This document shows, one piece after another, positions 27,861 to 36,454 of a DNA stretch of 64,000 nucleotides (position 1 is its first letter; each line of letters begins with the position of its first letter). Where the stretch lies: the NCBI RefSeq assembly GCF_024733015.1, contig NZ_JANKJG010000001.1:496001-560000 (forward strand), in the 5' to 3' direction. The notes below the pieces were generated by a model that ran no database searches, had not been told where the DNA came from, and saw only the letters and a program-made list of their open reading frames with translations. This DNA is from Pseudosulfitobacter koreensis. GTDB lineage: Bacteria; Pseudomonadota; Alphaproteobacteria; Rhodobacterales; Rhodobacteraceae. The position numbers were made by a program, and so were the translations under genes.

Positions 27861-28550
27861 TCATTGCGTTGCGTAGAAGGTGCCACCGATGCCCGCATCG
27901 AAAATCTGCTGGCTGGGATTGTCTACATCGTTGATGCCGCCGCTGACCGCACCCACCATCGCGTTGCCACCCGGACCAAAGAAGTTGCCCCCAAACTGCA
28001 AGGTTGCGTCGCCCTCGCGGCCTTCGGCATCCACGCGACCGCTCATGTGGAACACGAAGGCACCGGTATCAAGCGCGGGGATGTTTTGTCCCGCGACCAC
28101 GGTGGCGGGCATGCTGACACGAGAGATCGAGGCCGGCAGGCCACCGTCGACGTTCAGCTCTCCGTTGATTGCCGTCGTATTGGATGTGCCTGCTTCGGTT
28201 GCGACGATATTGCTTGCCGTGCCAGAAAACGGGTTGGAAGTCTGACCTTCCGCCCAGGCGACGCTGATGTCGAGATCACCAATGATTTCTGCCATTTGCG
28301 GATCGGCATCGGGGCCGAAAATCTCGGCTGTTCCGCCGTTCACGCCAACCTTGAACTGGCCCTGGTAATCAGCGTTGAGGCTGGTGGGCATGTCGGTCGT
28401 CGGTGCGCGGCTGGAGGCAGCATCGAAGGCGGCCTCGTAATTTGCCGATCCGCCGACGCCGCCAGTCCCGCCGCCACCGCCCGAAAGGCAGCCCGACAGG
28501 CTCATCATCAATCCGGCCGAAATGGCCGCCAAAGAAATTACTTTGCTCAT
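27861..28550 (-). CDS. surface lipoprotein with TbpB-like barrel, likely Slam cargo
   Basis: A 229-residue lipoprotein: signal MSKVISLAAISAGLMMSLSG with lipobox LSGC (Cys21), then a flexible Gly-rich linker, as in other Slam substrates. The C-terminal part (GDATLQFGGNFFGPGGNAMV, then GAVSGG) resembles the eight-stranded barrel of transferrin-binding-protein-B-like and HpuA-like lipoproteins. The ATG at 28550 is chosen because the longer frame (to 28646) lacks a signal peptide at its start. The ligand is unknown; iron, heme or host-factor binding is a family trait, not shown here. It is the first gene of the pair with the Slam homologue. Confidence 0.82.
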   Translation of the reverse strand: MSKVISLAAISAGLMMSLSGCLSGGGGGTGGVGGSANYEAAFDAASSRAPTTDMPTSLNADYQGQFKVGVNGGTAEIFGPDADPQMAEIIGDLDISVAWAEGQTSNPFSGTASNIVATEAGTSNTTAINGELNVDGGLPASISRVSMPATVVAGQNIPALDTGAFVFHMSGRVDAEGREGDATLQFGGNFFGPGGNAMVGAVSGGINDVDNPSQQIFDAGIGGTFYATQ

Positions 28551-28618
28551 TCTTATTTTCCACTCACAGTATGTTGAAGCTATGCGGCGGACTATCTTGG
28601 GCGATGCGCGTGGCGTCT

Positions 28619-28636
28619 CCCCCCTGTTCAGGGGGG
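28619..28636. promoter_or_regulatory. 18-bp perfect palindrome, possible response-regulator operator
   Basis: CCCCCCTG (28619-28626), TT, CAGGGGGG (28629-28636): two perfect 8-bp arms around a 2-bp centre. It lies 69 bp upstream of the surface lipoprotein start and about 150 bp upstream of the divergent sensor kinase. NarL-type regulators can bind two heptamers in a 7-2-7 inverted layout, which this geometry resembles, and a NarL-type regulator is encoded next door. It could also act as an RNA hairpin in the 5' leader of either transcript. Confidence 0.5.
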
Positions 28637-28784
28637 TGCCGCACATGCGTTAGCGGTTCATCATGCAACCGACGCGCAAACCAAGGGAACAAAACGTCAA
28701 ATTTGCAAACAGGCACACCGTAAAAAAGTGTCTGGAAACACGGTCAGGGCCGCGGAACGGTCATTGCCAACGGGTCAAGGGGAC

Positions 28785-31001
28785 ATGATCTTGCGACGCT
28801 ACTTCGCTCCGGGAACGCATTTTGCGGGGGTTGTACTCGCGGCGCTTGCGCTGGCTGTCAGTTTGACCTGGATCGCCACCAAACAACCCTGGCTGGGCCT
28901 GGTGCTGGAGGCTGACAGCTCTGACGGGGTCACGATCGTCGAGGTTGCACAGGGTACACCGATTTCGCAGGATGTGACGGGCGCGCAGCTTTGGGCGCTT
29001 GCGCCTGCGCAACCCAGTGGGGCCGATGCGCCCCGCGGGCTGGACATCGAGGCGGTGGATATCATCGAAGAGCCCGACGCCATTGCGTCGGCCGAACTGC
29101 TGCAAAGGTTTTATGACCGGCAGGACCAGATCACCACCGCACTGCGCAGCGGGCCAGTCGCCTTGACCATAGAGCGCGCGGGCAGGTTCGAGACCGTGAC
29201 CGCCACCGCCGCATCGACGCGACCGCTTGCGGATTTGCCCGTGAAATTCTGGCTGCAATTGTTCGTGGCCCTGACTGGTGGCCTTGTCGGGGCATGGGTC
29301 GTGTGTCTGCGCCCCAGAGACGCTGCCGCATGGATGTTTCTGGTGGCCGGTGTCGGGCTTGCCATGGCATCGGCTGCCGCGGCGCTCTATAGCGCGCGCG
29401 AAATCGCGCTGGGTGCAACGCTGTTTACGACCGCAAGCCGGATCAACAGCAGCGGTTCGCTGATCTTTGGCATAGGGATGGTGACGCTGTTCCTGCTCTA
29501 TCCGCGGCGGATCGTGCCGCGCCCTGTGCTGTGGCTTCCGGCAATAGCAATCGGGGGCGCGATTGCGTTCATTCAATTGAACAATTGGCCGCGCCATTAT
29601 GGTTTGCTGCAGGATTTGATCGCGGCGACCATGCTGGTGTTGCTGGCGGTCATCGTTGCGCAGGTCGTTGTGAACCGCAAAGATCCGCGCGCGCGGGCGA
29701 TGCTGGGCTGGCTGGGTCTGTCCATCGGGGTCGGCGCTGGCGGTTTCGTCATCACCTCCATCGTGCCGATCCTGTTGAACGTGCCGCCCGTTCTGGAACA
29801 AAGCACTGCGTTCCTGTTCTTTCTGCTGATCTATGTCGGCATGGCGATGGGCGTGCTGCGTTATCGTTTGTTTGATCTGGCCACATGGTCGTTCGGGATC
29901 ATGTTCTATGGGCTGGGCATGGCGCTGCTGCTTTTGCTGGACGCGGCGCTGATTTACGGCCTGTCGCTGGACAGGGCCCCCGCACTGGGGATCGCCCTTG
30001 CGGCGGTTGGCATTGTCTATCTGCCGTTTCGCACAGCGGTCGGGCACTGGCTACGGCGGGATCGCAGGCTTTCTGCCGAAGAGTTGTACAAGAGAGTGAC
30101 CGAAATAGCGCATGCAATGGACGCGACAGAGCAACAGAACCTTCTGATCGCTTTCTGGACCGATCTGTTCAACCCGCTGAAAGTGACCCCCATGAACCGG
30201 GGCGAAGGGCGGGCGACCAGGCTGATCGACGATGGTGCGTCCTTGACCCTGGGAGCGATTGCGGGGCTGAAAGGCTTGCGTCTGGACTGGGCGCACCAAG
30301 GTGCGCGCCTGTTTTCCTCTGCCGATCTGGCGCGGGCCAAGGCGTTGAATGCCATGGTCGAACAAAGTCTGGAACAGCATCAGGTCTATTTAGAAGCAGT
30401 GACGTCAGAGCGGATGCGGATCAACCGTGACATGCACGACAACATCGGCGTTCTGTTGTTGGGCGCGCTGCATGCCGCGTCACCGGACCGCAAGGATCTG
30501 CTGATCCGCCAAACGCTTTCGGATCTGAGGGAAATCATCTCGAACCCACTGCAGAACAGCCTGCCCCTGCCGCAACTGGTGGCCGACCTGCGCGCCGAGA
30601 TCGCGGGCCATCTGGAAGCCGCGGAAATCAGGGTCAACTGGCGGGACCACAGCCTTCCCAACGCGCTTTTGCCCGCGCAGCATGTGCATACGGTCCGTTC
30701 TTTCCTGCGCGAATCCACCAGCAACATCGTGCGCCACTCTGCCGCGCGCTCTGTCGATGTGGACCTGTCCGAAGCTCAGGGACTGATGACGATCACCCTG
30801 CAAGATGACGGTCATGGTTTTGACGTCGAGACCGTGAAGCTGGGTAACGGATTTATCAATCTGGCGGCGCGGGTCGAACGGCTGGGCGGCACGTTTGATC
30901 TGACCAGCGCCCCGAGCGGCACCCGCATCAGCGCCTGCATTCCGCTGGATGCCGGGCAAACGACATTGCGAACCCCCGGCGACAGGGAAGCCGCCGAATG
31001 A
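28785..31001 (+). CDS. membrane sensor histidine kinase of the NarL/ComP-like group
   Basis: A 738-residue sensor. One N-terminal helix, then an extracytoplasmic segment of about 125 residues with PDZ-like strings (GVTIVEVAQGTPISQ, VALTIERAG), then about eight membrane helices (residues about 155-430), and a cytoplasmic HisKA_3-type kinase. The H-box is INRDMHDNIGVLLLGALHA (His551), and the ATP lid region reads LQDDGHGFD and LGNGFINLAARVERLGG. The ATG at 28785 follows AAGGGG; an upstream GTG (28728) is less likely. Its stop overlaps the regulator gene start. It probably controls the adjacent lipoprotein-Slam genes (inference). Confidence 0.87.
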   Translation: MILRRYFAPGTHFAGVVLAALALAVSLTWIATKQPWLGLVLEADSSDGVTIVEVAQGTPISQDVTGAQLWALAPAQPSGADAPRGLDIEAVDIIEEPDAIASAELLQRFYDRQDQITTALRSGPVALTIERAGRFETVTATAASTRPLADLPVKFWLQLFVALTGGLVGAWVVCLRPRDAAAWMFLVAGVGLAMASAAAALYSAREIALGATLFTTASRINSSGSLIFGIGMVTLFLLYPRRIVPRPVLWLPAIAIGGAIAFIQLNNWPRHYGLLQDLIAATMLVLLAVIVAQVVVNRKDPRARAMLGWLGLSIGVGAGGFVITSIVPILLNVPPVLEQSTAFLFFLLIYVGMAMGVLRYRLFDLATWSFGIMFYGLGMALLLLLDAALIYGLSLDRAPALGIALAAVGIVYLPFRTAVGHWLRRDRRLSAEELYKRVTEIAHAMDATEQQNLLIAFWTDLFNPLKVTPMNRGEGRATRLIDDGASLTLGAIAGLKGLRLDWAHQGARLFSSADLARAKALNAMVEQSLEQHQVYLEAVTSERMRINRDMHDNIGVLLLGALHAASPDRKDLLIRQTLSDLREIISNPLQNSLPLPQLVADLRAEIAGHLEAAEIRVNWRDHSLPNALLPAQHVHTVRSFLRESTSNIVRHSAARSVDVDLSEAQGLMTITLQDDGHGFDVETVKLGNGFINLAARVERLGGTFDLTSAPSGTRISACIPLDAGQTTLRTPGDREAAE

Positions 31002-31636
31002 AACGCGTGCTGATCGTGGAAGACATCGCTGAAACCCGCCGCTGGCTGGCCTCGCTGGTGCTGGAAACCTATCCGCAGGCCGAGATTGCACTGGCCGAAA
31101 CGGTGCGTGGCGCTGCGAAACTGCAGGACCAGTCCTTTGATCTGCTGTTGATTGATCTGGGTCTTCCGGACGGGTCCGGGTTGGAGGTGCTGCGCCTGAT
31201 GCAGACTTGCAGCCCTGCCGCGATCAAGGTCGTGACGACGGTGATGGGGGATGACGCCAGCATTGTGGCGGCGCTTTCGGCAGGTGCAGACGGCTATCTG
31301 CTAAAAGAAACCGCGCCTGCCGTGATTGCACGGCAATTGGCCCAGTTGTCGATCGGAATGCCTGCAATCTCTCCTGCCATCGCGCGGCGGATCATGGAAC
31401 ATTTCCGCTTTACCGGCCCGACGGCGGGCGTGGATGCACAGCTGACCGAGCGCGAAACCCAGGTGCTGGGCCTGATTGCGCGCGGGCTGCGCAATGCCGA
31501 AGTGGCGCATGAGATGGGCATCGCGGAAACAACCGTGGCGGGCTATATCAAGATCATCTACCGCAAGCTGGGCATCGGTTCCCGCGCCGAGGCCGCATGG
31601 CACGCCAACCGCCTTGGCCTGCGCATGGGAGAGTGA
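30998..31636 (+). CDS. NarL/LuxR-family response regulator
   Basis: A 212-residue regulator: receiver domain with acidic pocket VEDIAE, phosphoacceptor Asp53 in LLIDLGLPDGSG, and Lys in LLKETAPAVI; then a C-terminal GerE helix-turn-helix, LTERETQVLGLIARGLRNAE and EMGIAETTVAGYIKIIYRKL. It overlaps the kinase by ATGA and so forms a cognate pair. The helix-turn-helix class favours binding inverted heptamers, as in the palindrome upstream of the kinase. No other target site was recognised in the window. Confidence 0.92.
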   Translation: MKRVLIVEDIAETRRWLASLVLETYPQAEIALAETVRGAAKLQDQSFDLLLIDLGLPDGSGLEVLRLMQTCSPAAIKVVTTVMGDDASIVAALSAGADGYLLKETAPAVIARQLAQLSIGMPAISPAIARRIMEHFRFTGPTAGVDAQLTERETQVLGLIARGLRNAEVAHEMGIAETTVAGYIKIIYRKLGIGSRAEAAWHANRLGLRMGE

Positions 31637-31808
31637 TCGAAGCCAAGCGATGCGCGGGTTTCACCCCCGCTGACACTCCGGCAGCCATCCACAGCCCGTC
31701 TGGAACCCAAGCGGCCACTGCCGCGTAGTCTCATCATACACTGCGCGGCAAGACAATGCGGCGACAATTTCTGTCGGCCATTGCCGCAATTGACGGAAAG
31801 GCATCCAC

Positions 31809-32297
31809 ATGACCGAGAAGTTTACAGACTACCTCACCGATAACGCGCGCGAAGCGTCGATCAATCATCTGAACACCTCGCTGGCCACGGGCATTCAGTT
31901 GCAACTGGCGATCAAGCAGGCGCATTGGAACATCAAGGGCCCCAGCTTTATCGGCATTCACGAATTGCTGGACGACGTGCGGGCGCGGCTGGACGATCAT
32001 GTCGACACCATCGCCGAGCGGATCGTCATCTTGGGCGGCACTGCCGACGGTACCGAGGCCGGGATCGAAAAGAACGGCCAGCTCGAAGCCTATCCGCGCG
32101 ATGCGGTGCATCAGGACGTGCATATCGAAGAGTTGAAAAAGCGCATGATGCATTTCGTCAAACTGGCGCATGAGGGTTTGACCGAAGCCGGTGACGCCGG
32201 TGACGAGGAAACCGCCGACCTCTACACCGCCGTCAGCCGTGGTGTCAGCAAGGACGCGTGGTTCATCGGCGCGCATCACACCAACGCCAAGAAGTAA
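31809..32297 (+). CDS. dps: Dps-family ferritin-like DNA-protection protein
   Basis: A 162-residue Dps protein that oxidises and stores iron in a 12-subunit shell and protects DNA from peroxide. The inter-subunit ferroxidase ligands fit KQAHWNIKGP (His39), His51, and DDHVDTIAERI (Asp66, Glu70, the D-x3-E pattern). GGAAAGG lies before the ATG. It is monocistronic, with a hairpin terminator 25 bp after the stop. No OxyR or Fur site was recognised in its 170-bp upstream gap. Confidence 0.93.
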   Translation: MTEKFTDYLTDNAREASINHLNTSLATGIQLQLAIKQAHWNIKGPSFIGIHELLDDVRARLDDHVDTIAERIVILGGTADGTEAGIEKNGQLEAYPRDAVHQDVHIEELKKRMMHFVKLAHEGLTEAGDAGDEETADLYTAVSRGVSKDAWFIGAHHTNAKK

Positions 32298-32321
32298 CCA
32301 GTTTTGCGTCGCAACCTGATC

Positions 32322-32352
32322 AAGGGGGCGGCCGCTGGCTGCCCCCTTTCGT
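32322..32352 (+). terminator. Rho-independent terminator after dps
   Basis: AAGGGGGC (32322-32329) pairs with GCCCCCTT (32341-32348) across an 11-base loop, followed by a short T-rich tail. Confidence 0.7.
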
Positions 32353-32482
32353 TTATGAGGGCCGTAGGTAACGCCGTTCGATATGGAACTTTGCAAATTA
32401 TGTCTTTGTCCACGCTTGGATAGACCTTAGGCTCTGGTCCAAGGCTCAATTTCGGGGCCAGGTCCAAAGTGGGAGACTTAAG

Positions 32483-32824
32483 ATGGGCAAACGTGACGAC
32501 CTGATTGCGCAATATGCGGACGATCTGAAGAACAAATGTGGCATGACACCGGACATGGACCTGCTGACCAAGGTCACGATTGGCTGCGGGCCTGCGATCT
32601 ACAACGCCGATGCATCCACAGTGGCCGCGTCTCAGCCTGCCGAACTGGAAACCGTCAAAGAGAATTTTTTGATCAAGAAGCTGGGTCTGGCCGATGGTCC
32701 GCAGCTGATGGAAGCGATCAACAGCGTCATCGAGACCTATGGCAAATCCGAGCGCAACAAGTACCGCGCCGTCGTCTATTACATGCTGACCAAACATTTT
32801 GGCAAAGACAGCGTTTACGGCTGA
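32483..32824 (+). CDS. DUF2853-family protein
   Basis: A 113-residue soluble protein of unknown function. The sequence (KRDDLIAQYADDLKNKCGMT at the N-terminus, SERNKYRAVVYYMLTKHFGK at the C-terminus) matches DUF2853, a small helical family widespread in Alphaproteobacteria and Bacteroidetes. It has its own upstream gap of 185 bp and a terminator just after the stop, so it should be monocistronic. Two Cys residues are present but no metal motif. Confidence 0.85.
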   Translation: MGKRDDLIAQYADDLKNKCGMTPDMDLLTKVTIGCGPAIYNADASTVAASQPAELETVKENFLIKKLGLADGPQLMEAINSVIETYGKSERNKYRAVVYYMLTKHFGKDSVYG

Positions 32825-32848
32825 TTTCGCCCCGTCAGAGACTGGTTC

Positions 32849-32878
32849 AGGCCCGCATCACGCGGGCCTTTTCTTTTG
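32849..32878 (+). terminator. Rho-independent terminator after the DUF2853 gene
   Basis: AGGCCCGC (32849-32856) and GCGGGCCT (32862-32869) form an 8-bp stem with loop ATCAC, followed by TTTCTTTT. It separates this gene from the convergent EVE-domain gene. Confidence 0.85.
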
Positions 32879-32883
32879 TCGGG

Positions 32884-33303
32884 TCAGGGGTCGATCCCGG
32901 CAAGATCACAGATGATCCGCCATTCGGCATCGGTGACAGGCTGCACCGACAGACGCGAATTGCGCACCAGTATCATGTCGTCCAGCCGCCCGTCGGCCTT
33001 GATCATATCCAGCGTCACCGGTGTCTGTACCGATGCGATGGCCTTGATGTCCACGCACTCCCAACGGTCATCGTCGGTGCTGCTGTCGGGGTGCGCTTCG
33101 GCAATCACCTCGACCACGCCGACGACGGCCTTTTCGGTTTGCGAGTGGTAAAAGAAGCCACGGTCCCCGAGCTTCATCTCGCGCATGAAATTGCGCGCCT
33201 GATAGTTGCGCACGCCGTCCCATTCCTCGCCCGCGTCGCCCTTGGCCTGCTGGTCGTGCCAGCCCCAGGTGGATGGCTCGGATTTGAACAGCCAGTACGC
33301 CAT
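32884..33303 (-). CDS. EVE-domain protein
   Basis: A 139-residue EVE (PUA-like) protein: AYWLFKSEPSTWGWHDQQ at the start, VRNYQARNFMREMKLGDRGF in the middle and LVRNSRLSVQPVTDAEW near the end. EVE domains bind modified bases in DNA or RNA. The start at 33303 is taken because it matches the family N-terminus and overlaps the stop of the YciI gene (TGATG). It is the last gene of the tsaD-gpsA-yciI-EVE run; a tRNA-modification role next to tsaD is possible but only contextual. Confidence 0.9.
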   Translation of the reverse strand: MAYWLFKSEPSTWGWHDQQAKGDAGEEWDGVRNYQARNFMREMKLGDRGFFYHSQTEKAVVGVVEVIAEAHPDSSTDDDRWECVDIKAIASVQTPVTLDMIKADGRLDDMILVRNSRLSVQPVTDAEWRIICDLAGIDP

Positions 33304-33575
33304 CAGCCGATGACCTTTTTCCACGCGATCAGCTTGACGTCGGCAAAGAGACCAGCCAGCGCATAGGGGTCGTTGTCCGCCCACATCTGCGCGTCGGCCA
33401 TGCTGTCGACCGACAGGATCACCAGCGATCCCGCCATCTCGCCGTCGCTGTCCAGCAAGGGGCCCGCCTGGGCAACCACGCCTGTCTTCTCGATATATGC
33501 CAAGTGGTTGTCCCGGTTGGCCTTGCGCACGTCCAGCGCGCCTTCCTTGTCTGTGGCAATCAAAGCGATCAGCAT
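33303..33575 (-). CDS. YciI-family protein
   Basis: A 90-residue dimeric alpha-beta barrel protein: LIALIATDKEGALDVRKANR with the conserved RxxxRxxHLAYI segment and DSMADAQMWADNDPYALAGL. The fold resembles muconolactone isomerase; His23-Asp pairs are the usual active-site candidates. The ATG at 33575 lies one base after the gpsA stop. Function in this group is not established. Confidence 0.88.
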   Translation of the reverse strand: MLIALIATDKEGALDVRKANRDNHLAYIEKTGVVAQAGPLLDSDGEMAGSLVILSVDSMADAQMWADNDPYALAGLFADVKLIAWKKVIG

Positions 33576-33576
33576 G

Positions 33577-34539
33577 TCATTCTTCCTTGAGTGGGCGCGA
33601 CAACAGGGCCGCCATGGAGGTGGGCACATCCGCCGTGCCATCCAGCAAGCGGGCGACGGTCTGTGTGATTGGCATATCAACTCCGCTGGCGCGCGTCATC
33701 TGCACAATCGCGCGGGCTGTCGCCGCCCCCTCGACAGTGGTGGAATGGTCAAAGCTGTTGCCTGCCCCCAGCGACAGGCCAAGCCGATAGTTGCGCGATT
33801 GTTCAGACGTGCAGGTCAGCACCAAGTCGCCGAAACCTGACAATCCGGCCAGCGTATTGGCGTCGGCACCCAGATGCTGCGCAAGGCGGGTCATTTCGGA
33901 GAACCCGCGCGTCATGAGCGCTGCACGCGCGCTCTGGCCCAGACCGGCACCGATGGCGACCCCGCAGGCGATGGCGACCACGTTTTTCAGCGCACCGCCC
34001 AGCTCAGCCCCTTGGGTGTCGGTGGTGCGGTAAAGACGCAGGTTTTGGGTTGTCAGGGCCTGTTGCAGCATCTGCCCTGCCGCATCACTGGCGCAGGCAA
34101 GGGTCAGCGCGGTGGGCAAGCCGCGCGCGATATCGGCGGCAAAGCTGGGCCCGGTCAGGATCGCGGCCGTGGCACGCGGGGCGGCATCCCGGATGATGGT
34201 GACAGGACCGCGCCCGGTCGAGACCTCGAACCCCTTGCAGCAGGCGACCAGATTGGCGGTACTGCCTTGGGGGATGTGATCGGCCAGAAACCCGGCAAGG
34301 TGCTGCATCGGGACGGACAAAAGCACAACATCGGCCACAAGTGCATGTGCGATATCGCCTGTTAGAGACAGGTTTACGGGCAGTTGCACATCCGGCAGAC
34401 GCGTCATGTTCATGCCCGTCGCCTGCATCTCGGCCACATGGTCGGGGTTGCGCGCCCAGAGGGTGACAGCGCCCTTTCCCGCCAGAGAAATCGCCAGCGC
34501 CGTGCCAAAGGCCCCTGCCCCCAGAACCGAAATCTTCAT
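33577..34539 (-). CDS. gpsA: glycerol-3-phosphate dehydrogenase [NAD(P)+]
   Basis: Reduces dihydroxyacetone phosphate to sn-glycerol-3-phosphate for phospholipid synthesis. The 320-residue protein has the NAD(P) loop [30 protein letters not shown], the catalytic Lys region [20 protein letters not shown] and the C-terminal [20 protein letters not shown]. The start overlaps the tsaD stop by 4 bp, the common tsaD-gpsA arrangement of alphaproteobacteria. Confidence 0.96.
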   Translation of the reverse strand: MKISVLGAGAFGTALAISLAGKGAVTLWARNPDHVAEMQATGMNMTRLPDVQLPVNLSLTGDIAHALVADVVLLSVPMQHLAGFLADHIPQGSTANLVACCKGFEVSTGRGPVTIIRDAAPRATAAILTGPSFAADIARGLPTALTLACASDAAGQMLQQALTTQNLRLYRTTDTQGAELGGALKNVVAIACGVAIGAGLGQSARAALMTRGFSEMTRLAQHLGADANTLAGLSGFGDLVLTCTSEQSRNYRLGLSLGAGNSFDHSTTVEGAATARAIVQMTRASGVDMPITQTVARLLDGTADVPTSMAALLSRPLKEE

Positions 34540-35606
34540 GCCTTGGCCCCTTTTTTGCCACTGCCCAACATCGCGCGGCTGTCCGTGTCCAGCGGCATGC
34601 GGGGCCGTGCGGACAGGTCCATGCCATCCGGTGCGCGTGTCTGCATCTGTTCGATGGCGGCATAGGCGATCATCGCGGCATTGTCAGTGCACAGCGCCAG
34701 CGGCGGCGCGATGAAGGGAACACCCCGCCCATGCGCAACAGTCTCTAACCCGACGCGAATTGTCTGGTTTGCGGCCACACCACCCGCGACGCACAGGGCG
34801 GTGATCGGACCGCTGGCAGCAACCGCGCGACGGCACTTTTCCTGCAAGACATCGGCCACGGCGGCCTGGAACCCGGCAGCCAGATCGTTCTGATCCTGCC
34901 CGGTCAGCCCGCCCTTTTGCGCGACCACCTTGTCACGCGCCCGCAGGGTCGCGGTTTTCAGCCCGGAAAACGACATGTCGCAGCCTTCCCTGTCCAGCAG
35001 CGGACGCGGCAGCGCAAAGCGTTTCGGGTACCCCTGCAAGGCCGCGCGTTCGATCGACGGTCCGCCGGGCTGCGGCAAACCGATCAGACGCGCCACCTTG
35101 TCGAACGCCTCGCCCGGTGCGTCGTCGATGGTGCCGCCAAGACGGCGGAACGTGTCCGGCCCTGACACTTGCAGAAACTGGCAGTGCCCGCCCGACACCA
35201 GCAACATCAGATAGGGGTATTCGACCGCATCCGTCAGCCGGGGGGTCAGCGCGTGCCCGGCCAGATGGTTGACGCCGTACATCGGAATATCCAGCGCTGC
35301 GGCCATCCCCTTGGCCAGCATCACGCCCGACACCACGCCGCCGATCAGCCCTGGCCCCGCCGTGACCGCAATAGCGTCGATTTCGCCCGCTTTAGTGCCT
35401 GCTTCGCGCAGCGCCTGCCGGACCACATCATCCAGTTTCTCGGCGTGGGCGCGCGCTGCAATCTCGGGCACGACGCCGCCGAAGTCGGCATGCAGGCTGG
35501 TTTGCCCCAGAACCACCGAAGACAGCACGCTGCGTCCGCGCAACACGGCCGCCGCCGTATCGTCGCAGCTGCTTTCGATACCCAGCACCGTCAATTCGTT
35601 GTTCAT
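34536..35606 (-). CDS. tsaD: tRNA N6-threonylcarbamoyladenosine transferase TsaD
   Basis: Transfers threonylcarbamoyl from TC-AMP to A37 of tRNAs that read ANN codons, with TsaB and TsaE. The 356-residue protein shows [15 protein letters not shown], the metal-binding histidines in [25 protein letters not shown] and [14 protein letters not shown]. The ATG at 35606 fits the family start; the frame upstream to 35675 runs into the hemD promoter region. TsaE is also in this window, 12 kb away. Divergent from hemD across 72 bp. Confidence 0.96.
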   Translation of the reverse strand: MNNELTVLGIESSCDDTAAAVLRGRSVLSSVVLGQTSLHADFGGVVPEIAARAHAEKLDDVVRQALREAGTKAGEIDAIAVTAGPGLIGGVVSGVMLAKGMAAALDIPMYGVNHLAGHALTPRLTDAVEYPYLMLLVSGGHCQFLQVSGPDTFRRLGGTIDDAPGEAFDKVARLIGLPQPGGPSIERAALQGYPKRFALPRPLLDREGCDMSFSGLKTATLRARDKVVAQKGGLTGQDQNDLAAGFQAAVADVLQEKCRRAVAASGPITALCVAGGVAANQTIRVGLETVAHGRGVPFIAPPLALCTDNAAMIAYAAIEQMQTRAPDGMDLSARPRMPLDTDSRAMLGSGKKGAKA

Positions 35607-35678
35607 GATGCGTGTCCGTTGCGCAATGCTTTGCCCCGAGGTAACACCTACCCACCCTTCAAACAACCAGAGCACAGC

Positions 35679-36383
35679 ATGTCACGGCCCCGGATCACGC
35701 TTTTGATGACCCGCCCCGAGGATGGCGCGCGCGCCTTCGTCGCCGCACTGCCCGACAGGGTGACGCGGCACTGCGACGTGGTCATCTCGCCGCTGATGCG
35801 CATTCAGGCTTTGTCAGTGGAATGGCCAGATTTCGACGCAGCGATCTTTACGTCGGTCAACGGCGTGGCGCATGGGCCAGAGGCCAAAGGTCGACGAGCG
35901 TTTTGCGTGGGGCGTGCTACAGCCGAGGCAGCCGCCAAGGCGGGTTGGCGAGCCCAGGCATCAGGACAAGACGCAGAAACGCTGCTGGCTTCGCTGATTG
36001 CGTTGCAACCCGAAAGGCGGCTGGTCCACTTTTCCGGGATACATACGCGGGACGATGTTGCAGCACGATTGCGCAATGCCGGGCTGTCTGCGGAGGCTCT
36101 TGCCGTCTATGATCAGGTGCCTATGCCGCTGAATGACGCTGCGCAAAATGCGCTAAGCGGGGAAAATCCTGTTATTGTGCCTCTTTTTTCTCCACGCAGC
36201 GCGCTACATTTCAGCCAAGGCGTTGTCGGCACTGCTCCTTTGTACCTTGGGGCGATCAGTGCCGCTGCGGCGGAAAATTGTGCGGAAGTCGACAAGTTTG
36301 CACTTATTATCGCGCGGAACCCGGACCGGGCTTCGATGATTGAGGTGGTGCAAATACTGTTGGACAAACTGCTATCGGCTTGA
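35679..36383 (+). CDS. hemD: uroporphyrinogen-III synthase
   Basis: Closes hydroxymethylbilane to uroporphyrinogen III in heme synthesis. The 234-residue protein is poorly conserved, as is usual for HemD, but shows [17 protein letters not shown] at the N-terminus, [30 protein letters not shown], and [12 protein letters not shown]. The start at 35679 is fixed by the family N-terminus. It is followed by the mitofilin-like gene and hemY, an order diagnostic of Alphaproteobacteria. Confidence 0.88.
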   Translation: MSRPRITLLMTRPEDGARAFVAALPDRVTRHCDVVISPLMRIQALSVEWPDFDAAIFTSVNGVAHGPEAKGRRAFCVGRATAEAAAKAGWRAQASGQDAETLLASLIALQPERRLVHFSGIHTRDDVAARLRNAGLSAEALAVYDQVPMPLNDAAQNALSGENPVIVPLFSPRSALHFSQGVVGTAPLYLGAISAAAAENCAEVDKFALIIARNPDRASMIEVVQILLDKLLSA

Positions 36384-36454
36384 AGCACGACGACGCTGGC
36401 GGCTAAGTTTGAACTTGCGTGGTCGAACGCGTCCAAGAATCGGAAGGTAATATC

